Shown in pieces: positions 17,472-27,436 of a stretch of DNA of 64,000 bases. The notes beneath the pieces were generated by a model. That model saw only the letters and a program-made list of their open reading frames with translations, was not told where the DNA came from and did no database searches. The stretch covers positions 1 through 64,000 of the forward strand of contig NZ_CANMFT010000008.1 in the NCBI RefSeq assembly GCF_947497285.1, read 5' to 3'. Source of the DNA: an uncultured Aliiroseovarius sp. GTDB taxonomy: Bacteria; Pseudomonadota; Alphaproteobacteria; Rhodobacterales; Rhodobacteraceae. The position numbers and the translations under genes were made by a program. Numbering within the stretch: position 1 is the stretch's first letter; each line of letters begins with the position of its first letter.

Positions 17472-18683
17472 TCAGGGCCGCTGTGTGACGATTTGGGTGG
17501 CGGTTGTGCGACCCATTTGGTCGGCCGCGCGCACATTATCAAGGGTCATGCCCCCATGGGCCAAGCTCACATCCCCGTCAAGACGGCAAAGCGTGTCTTC
17601 GACCACGCCCGCCATGTCCATGAACCCGATGCGTCCGGCGATGAAACTGTCCAGAGCGATTTCCTTGGCGGCGTTGAAGATCGCCCCGGTCAGGCCACCT
17701 GCAGCCATAACCTCGCGCGCAAGGCGCAGGGCTGGATAGCGCTGCTCGTCCGGCGTGGCAAAGTCAAGCGTGGCGACACGGGCCAGATCCAGACGCTCCA
17801 CGGGCAGTGCACGGCGATCAGGCCAGTGCAGCGCATAGCCGATGGCATGGCGCATATCGGGTGCCCCCAGATGCGCCATCAACGCCCCATCGCGAAACCC
17901 GACCAGGGCATGGACGAGGCTTTGAGGGTGGATCAACACTTCGATCTGCTCAGGAGACACCTCAAAAAACTCTTTGGTTTCGATGACTTCCAGCGCCTTA
18001 TTGAACATCGAGGCGCTGTCGATCGTGATCCGTTGCCCCATGTCCCAATTGGGATGCGCGCTGGCTTGGGCAAGGGTGGCCCCGGCCAGCTTTTCCATCG
18101 GCCAATCACGAAACGCTCCGCCCGATGCGGTGATGATGACCCGTTCGACCGCGCTGATATCTTCGCCGGCAAGCCCCTGAAACACCGCCGAATGTTCGCT
18201 GTCCACCGGCAAGATGCGCGCATGGTGCGCGTGGGCCGTGGCCAAGATCAACGGCCCCGCCGTGACAAGGCTTTCCTTGTTGGCCAACGCCAGTGTGGCC
18301 CGCGCTTCAAGCGCGCGCAAGCCGGGCAAAAGCCCCGCGGCCCCTACGATTGCGGACATCACCCAGTCACAGGGGCGGGTCGCGGCCTCTTCTATCGCAG
18401 CTTCGCCAGCGGCTGCGGTTATACCGGTGCCGGCCAAGGCGTCGCGCAGGGCCGGAAGGTGTTCTTCATGCGCTGTGACCGCGACCTCTGCGTTCAAGCG
18501 GATTGCGTCCTGGGCAAGGCACGCGATATTGTGCCCCCCCGTCAGCGCCACGACCTCATAGCGGTCGGGATCGCGCCCGATCAGGTCGATGGTGGATTGC
18601 CCGATAGACCCGGTCGCGCCAAAGATCGAAACGCGCCGCGCCGTGTTTGGCCGCGAGTTTGGCGTGCTGTCGTCCTGTGCCAT
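17472..18683 (-). CDS. dxr: 1-deoxy-D-xylulose 5-phosphate reductoisomerase
   Basis: A 403-residue DXR, which converts DXP to MEP with NADPH in the non-mevalonate isoprenoid pathway. The NADPH-binding GATGSIGQST is near residue 20; ALANKESLV, the metal-binding PVDSEHSAVFQ and the TASGGAFRDWP loop are all present. The ATG at 18683 (MAQDDS) is 10 bp after the cdsA stop. The product feeds undecaprenyl diphosphate made by UppS in the same block. Confidence 0.96.
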   Translation of the reverse strand: MAQDDSTPNSRPNTARRVSIFGATGSIGQSTIDLIGRDPDRYEVVALTGGHNIACLAQDAIRLNAEVAVTAHEEHLPALRDALAGTGITAAAGEAAIEEAATRPCDWVMSAIVGAAGLLPGLRALEARATLALANKESLVTAGPLILATAHAHHARILPVDSEHSAVFQGLAGEDISAVERVIITASGGAFRDWPMEKLAGATLAQASAHPNWDMGQRITIDSASMFNKALEVIETKEFFEVSPEQIEVLIHPQSLVHALVGFRDGALMAHLGAPDMRHAIGYALHWPDRRALPVERLDLARVATLDFATPDEQRYPALRLAREVMAAGGLTGAIFNAAKEIALDSFIAGRIGFMDMAGVVEDTLCRLDGDVSLAHGGMTLDNVRAADQMGRTTATQIVTQRP

Positions 18684-18693
18684 ACGCCCTGCC

Positions 18694-19509
18694 CTAGCCC
18701 GCAACGCTGAGCGAGGCGATTGTAATCAGAAGGATCATGGCGCCGGACGCGCCGATCATGGCGTCAAACCGATCCAGCACGCCGCCATGACCGGGGATCA
18801 GGTTCGAGCTGTCCTTGACCCCCATCTTGCGCTTGATCGCGCTTTGCACGATGTCCCCCATCTGGCCGGCAAAGGCGACCAGCGGCAAAGCCAGGGCTTC
18901 GACCGGGGTGAAGGCGCCCAGAGCGGCTCCAATCACGCCCAGACCAAGCGCGCCGATCCAACCGGCAATGGTGCCGGACCAGGTTTTCTTGGGACTGACG
19001 CGCGGCCAGAACTTTGGGCCACCCAGAAGACGACCGGCAAAGTAGCCCGACACGTCCGAGATGATGATGATCAAAATAAACCAAACCAAAATCTGGCTGG
19101 TGCCCATTGCCACAAACCCAAGCCCGGCCAACATGATCAGAGCGGCATAGAAGAAAAACAACACCCGATGGCGCGGCAGTAACGCTGCCCCGACGAGGGG
19201 CGCGCCCAGCAGCACAGCAATTCTTGGCAATGAGAACAGCGCGACCGGGTCCGGGCTATCAAGGGTGATGCCGCAATAGATGACGCTGACCCCGGCAATC
19301 ACTCCCAACACCACATGAAGCGCGCGGGCTTCGGCATGGATCAGGCGGGAAAACTCCCACATGCAAAGCCCGATCACCACCGCGAGGACAGCCAGAAAAA
19401 CGGGTCCCCCCAAGGCAACAGCGATGATGGCAATCGCTGCCATACCAACAGCGGACAGCACACGCGGTGCCAAATCGGCCCATTTAGAGGAGGTGTCGGT
19501 TTGCGTCAT
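18694..19509 (-). CDS. cdsA: Phosphatidate cytidylyltransferase
   Basis: A 271-residue integral membrane enzyme making CDP-diacylglycerol for phospholipid synthesis. About seven to eight hydrophobic segments are evident. The CdsA signature is in the C-terminal third: GPKFWPRVSPKKTWSGTIAG, and later QMGDIVQSAIKRKMGVKDSS plus PGHGGVLDRFD. The start at 19509 (MTQTDTSSKW) is taken because the longer frame adds a Cys-rich non-family stretch. No strong ribosome-binding site is visible. Confidence 0.95.
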   Translation of the reverse strand: MTQTDTSSKWADLAPRVLSAVGMAAIAIIAVALGGPVFLAVLAVVIGLCMWEFSRLIHAEARALHVVLGVIAGVSVIYCGITLDSPDPVALFSLPRIAVLLGAPLVGAALLPRHRVLFFFYAALIMLAGLGFVAMGTSQILVWFILIIIISDVSGYFAGRLLGGPKFWPRVSPKKTWSGTIAGWIGALGLGVIGAALGAFTPVEALALPLVAFAGQMGDIVQSAIKRKMGVKDSSNLIPGHGGVLDRFDAMIGASGAMILLITIASLSVAG

Positions 19510-19608
19510 GTGGGGGTTATGGCATTCAGGCGCGATGCTCTCAAGCAGTTGTGTGCAGCTTCTGCACGTTACGCAAGGCAACTGCCTCGGCCAATTCTGA
19601 ACTGGGTG

Positions 19609-20373
19609 TTATTCTGCAGCGGTTTCCGCGATTGATCCAACCGCGCCGAACCGACGTTCACGCCCGGAAAAACGATCGACGATCTCGGCAAAAATATCCG
19701 ACGAGAAATCGGGCCAGAGCGTGTCGATAAACTCGTATTCCGCATAGGCGGACTGCCACAGCAGAAAGTTGGAAATCCGGGCTTCGCCGCTGGTGCGGAT
19801 GACAAGGTCAGGATCAGGCAAAACGCATGTATCCAAATAGCTTGCCAGCGTTTGTTCATCCACATCTTCCGGGTCAAGCTGACCGGCGGCCACATCGCGT
19901 GCCATACGCTGGGTGGCCCGTGCAACTTCGTCACGCCCCCCGTAGTTCAGCGCGATCGTTAGATGCACCCGGTCGTTGCCTTGGGTCAGCGTCTCAAGCT
20001 CGTGCATCAGCGCGATCAGCTTTTTGTCCAATCGGTCACGATCCCCAATAAAACGCACCCGAACGCCTTCGTTGAACAAGGCGCGCGCTTCTTTGTGGAT
20101 GTAACGGCGAAACAGGCTCATCAGACCCGCGACTTCCGATTGAGTGCGTTTCCAGTTTTCGGTCGAGAAGGCAAAGATCGTGATATATTTCACGCCAAGG
20201 TCTGGGCACGCCTCGACGATTTCGCGCACCCGTTTGGCTCCGGCATGGTGGCCAAACAGCCGCGGCTTTCCACGGCGCTGCGCCCAACGCCCGTTGCCAT
20301 CCATGATGATGGCAACATGGTCCGGCGTTTTCAACGCCTTCGCCTGTGCATCTGAGGCTTTGCTGCCCATCAT
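19609..20373 (-). CDS. uppS: Isoprenyl (undecaprenyl) diphosphate synthase
   Basis: A 254-residue cis-prenyltransferase that makes the undecaprenyl carrier for peptidoglycan and polysaccharide. The substrate-binding IIMDGNGRWAQRRG motif has its essential Asp at residue 25; GHHAGAK, FAFSTENWKR and the C-terminal RTSGEARISNFLLWQSAYAE blocks are intact. The start is ambiguous: ATG at 20373 has AAGG close upstream, while a GTG at 20403 would add ten residues. It follows frr by less than 50 bp. Confidence 0.95.
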   Translation of the reverse strand: MMGSKASDAQAKALKTPDHVAIIMDGNGRWAQRRGKPRLFGHHAGAKRVREIVEACPDLGVKYITIFAFSTENWKRTQSEVAGLMSLFRRYIHKEARALFNEGVRVRFIGDRDRLDKKLIALMHELETLTQGNDRVHLTIALNYGGRDEVARATQRMARDVAAGQLDPEDVDEQTLASYLDTCVLPDPDLVIRTSGEARISNFLLWQSAYAEYEFIDTLWPDFSSDIFAEIVDRFSGRERRFGAVGSIAETAAE

Positions 20374-20420
20374 CGCCTTGCCCAATTCCCGTCCATACGC
20401 CACGCTGATCCCCCGAAGGG

Positions 20421-20987
20421 TTACACCTGCATGATCTCTTCTTGCTTGACCTCAAGGGCCTTGTCCACTTTTCCGACAAATTGGTCTGTCAGAGCCTGAA
20501 CTTCATCATGCCAGAATTTGTGGTCATCTTCACTCATTCCGTCATTTTTAGCCTTTTTAAGCTGTTCCATGCCGTCACGGCGCACATTGCGCACCGACAC
20601 GCGGGCGTGTTCAGCGTATTGCGCGGCGACGCGGCTCAGTTCGCGGCGGCGTTCTTCGTTCAATTCCGGGATCGGCAGCATGATAATGGTGCCGTTCAGT
20701 TGGGGATTGATGCCCAGACCGCTTTCACGGATCGCTTTCTCGGCAACCCCAACCAGCCCTTTGTCCCAGATATTCACCGTGACCATGCGCGGCTCAGGCA
20801 CGTTGACCGTGCCGATCTGGTTCAGGGGTGTTCGACTGCCGTACGCTTCGACCATGATCGGTTCAAGCATCGAGGCAGAGGCCCGACCCGTGCGCAAAGA
20901 GGCAAATTCGGTCCGCAAAGATCCCAAGGCGCCATCCATGCGGCGTTCAAGATCGGTCATATCCAGTTCAAATTCTTCGTCAGCCAT
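20421..20987 (-). CDS. frr: Ribosome recycling factor
   Basis: A 188-residue RRF, which with EF-G splits post-termination ribosomes. The family pattern is complete: [34 protein letters not shown], the VNIWDKGLV strand and the long C-terminal helix with [14 protein letters not shown]. The ATG at 20987 is preferred to the one at 20996, since GAAGGG is correctly spaced only for the former. It lies downstream of pyrH with a 174-bp gap. Confidence 0.96.
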   Translation of the reverse strand: MADEEFELDMTDLERRMDGALGSLRTEFASLRTGRASASMLEPIMVEAYGSRTPLNQIGTVNVPEPRMVTVNIWDKGLVGVAEKAIRESGLGINPQLNGTIIMLPIPELNEERRRELSRVAAQYAEHARVSVRNVRRDGMEQLKKAKNDGMSEDDHKFWHDEVQALTDQFVGKVDKALEVKQEEIMQV

Positions 20988-21161
20988 CGCAGGCATCCCT
21001 TCGTCTTATTCTCAAGCTCTTGTCATCCGAGCGCATTGCGCCCGGTATAACGCCACTGCACACCTATTGTATAGGTCCAGCGCCGGGTGGCGCGGCAATC
21101 CCATCGTGGCTGGGCAGGATATTGCCTTGCGGGTCAATCCATGCGCCAGGATCAGATCACA

Positions 21162-21935
21162 TTAGCCACCGACGCGCGTATAGGTGCCCTCGCCGGCCAG
21201 AATGCCACGGAACCCACCGGGTTCATCCAGCGAAAACACGATGATCGGCAGGTTGTTGTCGCGCGCCAGCGCGATCGCCGAGGCATCCATGACCCCCAGC
21301 CGCTTTTGCAAAACATCATCATAGCTGACATCGTCATAGCGCTGCGCTTCGTCGTGTTTGGCGGGGTCCATGTCATACACGCCATCGACCTTGGTGCCCT
21401 TGAAGATCGCCTCGCAAGCCATTTCATTTGCTCGCAAAGTTGCTGCCGTGTCGGTGGTGAAATAAGGGTTTCCTGTGCCCGCGGCGAAAATGCAGACGCG
21501 GCCCTTTTCAAGGTGGCGCACGGCCCGGCGCCGGATGTAGGGTTCGCAGACCTGATCCATCGGAATGGCCGAGATCACACGCGTGTAGACGCCAAGCCCC
21601 TCAAGCGCCGATTGCATGGCCAGCGCGTTCATCACGGTCGCCAGCATCCCCATGTAATCAGCCGTCGTCCGCTCCATCCCCTGCGCGGACCCTTGCAGGC
21701 CACGGAAGATGTTGCCACCCCCGATCACCATGCAGATCTCGACCCCCATGTCGTGCACCGACTTGACCTCTTGTGCGATGCGCTCGACGGTCGGCGGGTT
21801 CAGGCCAAACCCCTGATCGCCCATCAGCGCTTCGCCTGAAATCTTCAACATGACACGTTTATAGGCCGGTTGCGGGGTGTCGGGGTTGCCGGTGTCGGCA
21901 TCCTCGCCCGTAACCTCGGAGGCTTGTTCACTCAT
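21162..21935 (-). CDS. pyrH: Uridylate kinase (UMP kinase)
   Basis: A 257-residue bacterial UMP kinase of the amino-acid-kinase fold, phosphorylating UMP to UDP. It has an extra N-terminal stretch of about 28 residues, then [24 protein letters not shown], the [10 protein letters not shown] segment and the FFT-type [10 protein letters not shown] motif of UMP-kinase substrate binding. The longer frame up to 22004 lacks family similarity. It is divergent from miaA (114-bp gap) and leads the pyrH-frr-uppS-cdsA series. Confidence 0.96.
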   Translation of the reverse strand: MSEQASEVTGEDADTGNPDTPQPAYKRVMLKISGEALMGDQGFGLNPPTVERIAQEVKSVHDMGVEICMVIGGGNIFRGLQGSAQGMERTTADYMGMLATVMNALAMQSALEGLGVYTRVISAIPMDQVCEPYIRRRAVRHLEKGRVCIFAAGTGNPYFTTDTAATLRANEMACEAIFKGTKVDGVYDMDPAKHDEAQRYDDVSYDDVLQKRLGVMDASAIALARDNNLPIIVFSLDEPGGFRGILAGEGTYTRVGG

Positions 21936-22049
21936 CGGTTGCCACTCTCTGGTTGTCGTGATTGTGTTGGCGCGCAAGATGACCGATCCGGGCGCGACTT
22001 TCAATGTGCGATCCCGTGCTTGTCGGAAAAAAGGGGAGCAAGGCGCAGA

Positions 22050-22949
22050 TTGTCGGCAACCAACACCGATATCAGCCAGATCGTGGCCAGCATCGACGCC
22101 CGCCAGCCCGTGTTGATCGCGGGGGCTACGGCGTCCGGCAAATCGGCATTGGCGCTGGCAATTGCAGAGGCGTCAGGCGGGGTGATCGTCAATGCAGACG
22201 CCCTGCAGGTTTTTTCCAACTGGCGCATCCTGACCGCCCGCCCGACACGGGCTGACGAGGCGCGTGCCCCGCATCGCCTTTATGGGCATATCGCTGGCGA
22301 TACGGCCTATTCCGTGGGCCATTGGCTTCGCGACGTGGCGCCCATTCTGCAGGGCGATCAGCGCCCGATCATCGTGGGCGGCACGGGGCTGAACTTCACC
22401 GCTCTGACCGAAGGGTTGGCCGACATTCCCCTGACCCCGCCCAGCATCCGGGCCGAGGGCGAAGCGCTGCTGGAAACGGCAGGATTGCCCGCCCTTCTGC
22501 GCGCATTGGACGCCGACACTCTGGCGCGGATCGACACACGAAACCCAGTCCGCGTGGCGCGCGCATGGGAGGTGCAGCGCACCACCGGGCGCGGGCTTGC
22601 CGAATGGCAAGATGACACCCCTGCGCCGCTGTTGCCGCGCGCGGATGCCCGAGCTTTTCATCTGGATGCGGATCGCGACTGGTTACGCGACCGGATCGAC
22701 CGGCGCTTTGACCAGATGTTGCGTGATGGCGCATTGGAGGAAGCACGCGCCAATCTGTCCGATTGGAACCCCAAAGACCCAAGCGCAAAAGCCATCGGCG
22801 CGCCCGAACTGATCGCCTATCTGCGTGGCCAGATTTCGTTAGAGGAAGCGCGCGCCCGTGCGATCACCGCCTCGCATCAATATGCCAAGCGGCAACGGAC
22901 CTGGTTTCGTAAACGAATGCGAGATTGGGAGGTGATTCCCCGCCCCTGA
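22050..22949 (+). CDS. miaA: tRNA dimethylallyltransferase MiaA
   Basis: A 299-residue enzyme that transfers the dimethylallyl group to A37 of tRNAs reading UNN codons. The P-loop GATASGKS is near residue 26, then the VNADALQVF motif (catalytic Asp), [21 protein letters not shown] and the C-terminal tRNA-binding [13 protein letters not shown] block. The reading frame has no ATG near the family start; a TTG at 22050 preceded by AGGGGAGCAAGG is the best choice, with GTG at 22080 as alternative. The frame is open further upstream but without similarity. Confidence 0.92.
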   Translation: MSATNTDISQIVASIDARQPVLIAGATASGKSALALAIAEASGGVIVNADALQVFSNWRILTARPTRADEARAPHRLYGHIAGDTAYSVGHWLRDVAPILQGDQRPIIVGGTGLNFTALTEGLADIPLTPPSIRAEGEALLETAGLPALLRALDADTLARIDTRNPVRVARAWEVQRTTGRGLAEWQDDTPAPLLPRADARAFHLDADRDWLRDRIDRRFDQMLRDGALEEARANLSDWNPKDPSAKAIGAPELIAYLRGQISLEEARARAITASHQYAKRQRTWFRKRMRDWEVIPRP

Positions 22950-22996
22950 CCCGCCCCCGACCTGGCTCAGGCTCGCGCCCGCTGATCGGCGCGCAG

Positions 22997-23018
22997 ACGC
23001 CAAAGACACGCCAAAGAC
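22997..23018. repeat. Two-copy 11-bp direct repeat upstream of the AraC gene
   Basis: The unit ACGCCAAAGAC occurs twice in tandem, one helical turn apart, 177 bp before the AraC-family start. AraC-type proteins often bind direct repeats on one DNA face, so an operator is conceivable. Confidence 0.35.
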
Positions 23019-23194
23019 ACGTGCAGATGTGCATCAATTCGCCAAGATCGCAGCAATTGTCCTCGTTTCATGTGTCAACTGCGCCTCTACTTGGCAGTTT
23101 GCAGGAAATTTTTCTGGGCCAGAGGCGCTTTTTGCGTTACCCCTGTTCTATTCAGATCACCTTTCTGTGCCCTAAAAATGTGTTCGATCGTCCC

Positions 23195-24001
23195 ATGACC
23201 AAAACCACATCCGTCTCGTCTCCGTTCCGTGTTATGCCCTTGGCCCGTTTGGGGTCCGGCGGGCGATGGCGCACCGAAGCGATGCGGTCCTATGGTGCTC
23301 CGGTCCTGCTGTGGTTCACCCGTGGGCAAGGTCGCATCACCGTGAATGGTGTCACGGCGGGCTACGGCCCACATAACTGCATCTTTCTGCCGGCCGGAAC
23401 GATGCACGGGTTTGAAATGTCCAATCAGGTGTCCGGCACGATCGTCGTGTTCCCGCAAGGATGCGAAGCCGATCTGGCCCTTCCCGAAGACCCGTTGCAC
23501 CTGCGGCTGCGCGACGTCGACAGGCAGCTTGAGCTTGGTAAGCTGGTCGATGACCTGCTGCGCGAGATGGAAAAAGCGTCTGATCAGGCCCACCGCGCCA
23601 TGATGTGCCACGCGGGGCTGTTGTCTGTCTGGCTTGAACGTCAGATTGCCAATCTGGACAGCGACAAGCTGTCGGTGACCGCCACCGGACGCCTTGTGAA
23701 TGCCTATACGGCGCTTGTCGAACAAGATTTCCACAGCACCAAAACCGTGCGCGACTATGCCGCTGAACTTGGCGTCACGCCGACCCACCTGAGCCGCGTT
23801 TGCAACAGGGCGTGTGGTCGTCCGGCCTCGGCGATCTTGCAAGACCGGGTGCATTACGAAGCCCGCCGCCTGCTGACCGAGACACATATTCCGATCAAGG
23901 ATATTGCAGAATCCTTGGGGTTTGCCTCGGCCGCCTATTTCACCCGCGCATTTCAAAAACAGACCGGCGCGACACCTTCTGCGTTTCGCAAAGGTGGCTG
24001 A
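23195..24001 (+). CDS. AraC-family transcriptional regulator with cupin sensor
   Basis: A 268-residue regulator. Residues about 10-120 form a cupin-like effector domain (GQGRITVNG, then FLPAGTMHGF); residues about 165-265 form the AraC double helix-turn-helix (VRDYAAELGVTPTHLSRVCNR and IKDIAESLGFASAAYFTRAFQKQTGATPSAFRK). The ATG at 23195 is chosen because the upstream frame has no domain similarity, although no good ribosome-binding site is seen. The permease gene begins 82 bp downstream in the same direction and may be its target. Confidence 0.88.
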   Translation: MTKTTSVSSPFRVMPLARLGSGGRWRTEAMRSYGAPVLLWFTRGQGRITVNGVTAGYGPHNCIFLPAGTMHGFEMSNQVSGTIVVFPQGCEADLALPEDPLHLRLRDVDRQLELGKLVDDLLREMEKASDQAHRAMMCHAGLLSVWLERQIANLDSDKLSVTATGRLVNAYTALVEQDFHSTKTVRDYAAELGVTPTHLSRVCNRACGRPASAILQDRVHYEARRLLTETHIPIKDIAESLGFASAAYFTRAFQKQTGATPSAFRKGG

Positions 24002-24083
24002 GACGCCCGTTCTTGCCAGCTGACCCGTCAGGCGAAACCCTGCGCGCGGTAGATTTTCGCGCAAGTCCCGAGTGCCCCACGCA

Positions 24084-25718
24084 ATGAACTACAGACGCGC
24101 CTCCACGATCGAACTGATCTTGCTTTCAGCTGCCGCCTATGCCGCGATCCCCGTGGCTTTGTCGCAGATGGATTCGCGGCTTGTGTCAAGCTTTCCGGTG
24201 GCACTGATTGCGCTGAAATTGCTCACTGCGGTGCCCGTCTTCTTCCACCCGTGGAGCAGAAGCCGGCTGCTGAAATCCGTGCGCGACAAAGCGATTATTT
24301 TGTTCGCGTCAGCGCAGGCCTTCTTCTTTGTGCTGTCACTTTTGCTTTTCGCAATGTCACTGGCCACGCTCGACACCCCCGTCGCGATCGTCATCGCGGA
24401 AACCTGGCCCATTCCATCCGCCATCGCGATGAGCTATCTGCTGCGCGACCAGCTGCATCGACTGTCGCTGAGCGAATTCATGTGGGGCGGCATTGCGTTT
24501 TTGGGGGTGGTGCTGGTGCTTGACCTGCCGGGCAAGCTTGGCGCTGTCGAAACGACCACCTGGATCGGGGCCTTCCTGGCCATCGCCTCGGCTGTGTCGA
24601 TGGGGTTGTCGACGGCATTCAAGGCACGCGCGGTCAAGCTGATGAAAAATCGCTACAGGATCGGACCGATGCTGAGCTTCTTTTTGCTGCAATTCTTTTT
24701 TCTGCCGGCACTGCCACTGTTTGCACTCTATTTCGTGGTCTTTCCCAGTAGCCCGCTGGATCTGCCTTCGACGGTCTTGCAGGGCGCTTTGCCATGGGTG
24801 GCGCTGGTCGTGTGCCTCAATTTCACATCTTCGGTGCTGTATTCGTTCGCCACACTGAAGCTGAAACGCGCGTCGGACGGGTTTGTGTGGTTTTTTACCC
24901 CCGCCTTTTCCTTATTGCTGTTCGCATTGTGGACCGGCGAGGCGCTGAAGGGGCACGAGCTGATCGGCCTAACCTTCATTCTCAGCTCGAACCTGCTACT
25001 GACCATCGCCGCAGACACCTCGCGCGCGTTCAAATCGCTGGTGTTGACTGTGCTGGGCACCGGGTCATGGTGCTATTTCGTCGACCCTGTCTTCACGCAA
25101 AGTGACTACTACTTTGATGCCATCAGTATTCTGAGCATCTTCTTCGTCTTCATCCTTGTCGACGGGCTGGGGCAAGTGTCGCGCCAGGCAGACGACGAAG
25201 AACGCCTGCTAATCGCGCTGAACCACAGCCTAGCCGAAAAACCCACAAGGTTTTCCAAATGTTTTGAACAGATCGCGACGCCGCTGAACCCGATCATCTT
25301 CAAGCGACGCTACCTAGTGCTGCGCCGCGAGTTGATTGCCGCGGGCGAACAGGCCCTTGCGCTGCAACTTGACTACCTTGCCCACGCGCGCAACCGGTCG
25401 CTTCGTCTTGGCAAGCACGTTTCGCTTGCGGCCTGCCTTCTTGCGACCGGCGCCATCGGGCTGTTGGCCCGGCCCGAGACATGGCTGACCGAGATGTTCA
25501 TAACCGTCTACCTGCCCTCGATGGTGTTTTCCTTCTTCATCCTGATCGAAGGACAGTTGGGCGGCACCCGGTCGATCTTTCGCCTTCTCAACACCAGAAC
25601 GCCCACCCATGTCATTCGGATCATGTCGCGCCGGTCGCCGCGCGACAGTGTCATCTGGTCACTGATCCTGAGCGCTTTCATCATCGTCACCTATGCCTAT
25701 GCGCTGTCCCTGCCCTAA
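24084..25718 (+). CDS. DMT/EamA-type permease with extra C-terminal membrane region
   Basis: A 544-residue polytopic membrane protein. Residues 1 to about 350 have roughly ten hydrophobic helices in two halves, like drug/metabolite (EamA) transporters; DTPVAIVIAETWPIPSA resembles the EamA first-half signature. From about residue 366 there is a charged cytoplasmic-looking section of about 80 residues followed by three to four more hydrophobic segments. EamA proteins are usually about 300 residues, so this is a fusion or an unusual subfamily. The substrate is unknown. An ATG at 24084 or GTG at 24072 could be the start. Confidence 0.75.
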   Translation: MNYRRASTIELILLSAAAYAAIPVALSQMDSRLVSSFPVALIALKLLTAVPVFFHPWSRSRLLKSVRDKAIILFASAQAFFFVLSLLLFAMSLATLDTPVAIVIAETWPIPSAIAMSYLLRDQLHRLSLSEFMWGGIAFLGVVLVLDLPGKLGAVETTTWIGAFLAIASAVSMGLSTAFKARAVKLMKNRYRIGPMLSFFLLQFFFLPALPLFALYFVVFPSSPLDLPSTVLQGALPWVALVVCLNFTSSVLYSFATLKLKRASDGFVWFFTPAFSLLLFALWTGEALKGHELIGLTFILSSNLLLTIAADTSRAFKSLVLTVLGTGSWCYFVDPVFTQSDYYFDAISILSIFFVFILVDGLGQVSRQADDEERLLIALNHSLAEKPTRFSKCFEQIATPLNPIIFKRRYLVLRRELIAAGEQALALQLDYLAHARNRSLRLGKHVSLAACLLATGAIGLLARPETWLTEMFITVYLPSMVFSFFILIEGQLGGTRSIFRLLNTRTPTHVIRIMSRRSPRDSVIWSLILSAFIIVTYAYALSLP

Positions 25719-25808
25719 GGTGCTGATGTGGCGCATCAATGCGTCAATCCTATTTCGTTGCATTTGCAACGAGTGAATGCTAAACTCCCTTCAAACAGGA
25801 GATCACGC

Positions 25809-26354
25809 ATGAAAATTGACCAAATTCACCACGTCGCCTACCGCTGCAAAGACGCCAAAGAGACCGTCGAATGGTATGGCAAAATGCTGAATATGGATTT
25901 CATTCTGGCGATTGCAGAAGACCACGTGCCATCCACTCACGAACCCGACCCTTACATGCATGTGTTTCTGGACGCAGGAAACGCCAATGTCTTGGCATTC
26001 TTCGAGCTTCCGACAAAACCTGAAATGGGGCGCGACCCCAACACGCCAATCTGGGTTCAACACATCGCGTTCAAGGTGAAGGACCGCGCGGAACTTATTG
26101 AATTCAAACAACATCTTGAATCTAATGGTGTCGAAGTCCTGGGCGTAACCGACCATTCGCTGTTTCATTCGATCTATTTCTTCGACCCCAACGGGCACCG
26201 CGTCGAACTGGCCTGTCCCGACCCCGAGGAAGAGGCGATGCTGGCGCGCATGGATGCGGTCAAATGGGACATGCTGAACGAATGGTCCGAAACCAAGCGC
26301 GCGCCTAAACATGCCGAATGGCTGCATAAAAAAGAGCTCTCAGGTATAGAATAA
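25809..26354 (+). CDS. VOC-family (glyoxalase/dioxygenase-like) protein
   Basis: A 181-residue vicinal-oxygen-chelate protein with two beta-alpha-beta-beta-beta modules. Candidate metal ligands lie in IHHVAYRC at the N-terminus, VQHIAFKV in the middle and the RVELACPD Glu near the end, which fits a metal-dependent member. The substrate cannot be inferred; the family includes glyoxalase I, extradiol dioxygenases and lyases. The ATG at 25809 is preceded by AACAGGAG. The C-terminal 40 residues form a charged extension. Confidence 0.82.
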   Translation: MKIDQIHHVAYRCKDAKETVEWYGKMLNMDFILAIAEDHVPSTHEPDPYMHVFLDAGNANVLAFFELPTKPEMGRDPNTPIWVQHIAFKVKDRAELIEFKQHLESNGVEVLGVTDHSLFHSIYFFDPNGHRVELACPDPEEEAMLARMDAVKWDMLNEWSETKRAPKHAEWLHKKELSGIE

Positions 26355-26404
26355 CCAAGGCCACCACTCTAATCTGGGCGTGCCCAAATCAAGGACACGC
26401 CCAG

Positions 26405-26767
26405 ATGGTCTCCGACAGTCAGACCCCGAACCGCTTTGCCCCGATGCCAGATCCGCCTTATTACGCGGTCATCTTTACCAATCAGCTTGCAACCCCCGCG
26501 CCCGGCTATGACGCCATGGCGGATTTGGTCCTCGCCCTCGCCCAATCACAGCCAGGGTTTTTGGGGGCCGAAAGCACCCGTGACGAGGCGGGGCTCGGGA
26601 TCACAGTGTCCTATTGGAAAGACGAGCGCGCAATCTCAGCCTGGAAGGCCGAGGCTCAACACCTTCTTGCCCAAAAGCTGGGGATCACGCGTTGGTATGC
26701 GCGTTACAACTTGCGGGTTGCCAAGGTTGAACGGGCCTATGACGGCCCGCAAGGGCGTGAGGTCTAG
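26405..26767 (+). CDS. ABM-domain (antibiotic biosynthesis monooxygenase-like) protein
   Basis: A 120-residue ferredoxin-like alpha-beta barrel protein of the ABM superfamily. It contains YAVIFTNQL as first strand, GFLGAESTRDEAGLGITVSYWKDE as the central part and the AQKLGITRWYARYNLRVAKVER ending typical of small heme-degrading or quinone-related monooxygenase-like proteins. The function is unassigned. AAGGA lies ten bases before the ATG. It follows the VOC gene by 50 bp on the same strand and may share its transcript. Confidence 0.75.
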   Translation: MVSDSQTPNRFAPMPDPPYYAVIFTNQLATPAPGYDAMADLVLALAQSQPGFLGAESTRDEAGLGITVSYWKDERAISAWKAEAQHLLAQKLGITRWYARYNLRVAKVERAYDGPQGREV

Positions 26768-26827
26768 GTTGGCAAAGCCCCACATTTCAGGGGCGCACCC
26801 ACATCAAACACCGCCGCCGCCCGCGCC

Positions 26828-27436
26828 TTAGCTGCCAAGGATCGCGCGCACATAGCCGCGCGTTTCGCGATAAGGGGGCACGCCGGAATATTTCTGAACC
26901 GCTTCCGGCCCGGCGTTATAAGCCGCCAACGCCAGTCGCCACGACCGAAACCGATCATATTGCTGGCGCAGATACCGGGCACCACCTTCAAGGTTCTGCA
27001 CCGGATCATGTGGATTGACGCCCAGCTTGCGCGCTGTGAAGGGCATAAGCTGCGCCAGACCAATCGCGCCTGCATGGCTTTTGGCACGCGGGTTCCAGCC
27101 GCTTTCCTGCTGCACAAGCCTCAGGAACAGATCTTCGGGAATGCCGTGACGCCGCGCTGCGGATTTCGCCAGCGGCAGATACTGGCCCTTGTAATTCCCT
27201 TTGAAGGAAGGAATGCCATAGGTCGGCACCGCCCCCTTGTTGGGCGTCAGCCGCACCGAATTGGCATATTGCTGAGCGCCACGCGTGTCGAGCACACGGG
27301 TCTGAGCAGAAAACGCTGCCCGCCCCCCGGAACTGGAAAAAAGCGTATCGGCCTCAGCCGGTCCGCCAAAAGTCGAAATGCTCATCGTCAGCCCTGAAAA
27401 CAGGCCCGCAGCCACCAACAAAACCTTGCGTGACAT
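26828..27436 (-). CDS. Lytic transglycosylase, SLT domain
   Basis: A 202-residue periplasmic murein hydrolase. A signal peptide (cleavage near PAEADT, about residue 29) precedes a linker and a C-terminal SLT domain of about 110 residues. The catalytic Glu111 lies in [20 protein letters not shown] and [15 protein letters not shown] are the other family motifs. The ATG at 27436 with GGGGA upstream is preferred to the longer frame. The gene is divergent from ssb. Confidence 0.92.
   Translation of the reverse strand: MSRKVLLVAAGLFSGLTMSISTFGGPAEADTLFSSSGGRAAFSAQTRVLDTRGAQQYANSVRLTPNKGAVPTYGIPSFKGNYKGQYLPLAKSAARRHGIPEDLFLRLVQQESGWNPRAKSHAGAIGLAQLMPFTARKLGVNPHDPVQNLEGGARYLRQQYDRFRSWRLALAAYNAGPEAVQKYSGVPPYRETRGYVRAILGS

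Noticed and set aside
16794-18710. Open frame of 638 codons on the plus strand opposite rseP and dxr
   Set aside because: It is antisense to two well-supported genes; long open antisense frames are expected in high-GC DNA, and the translation is Arg/His/Gln-rich with no domain.
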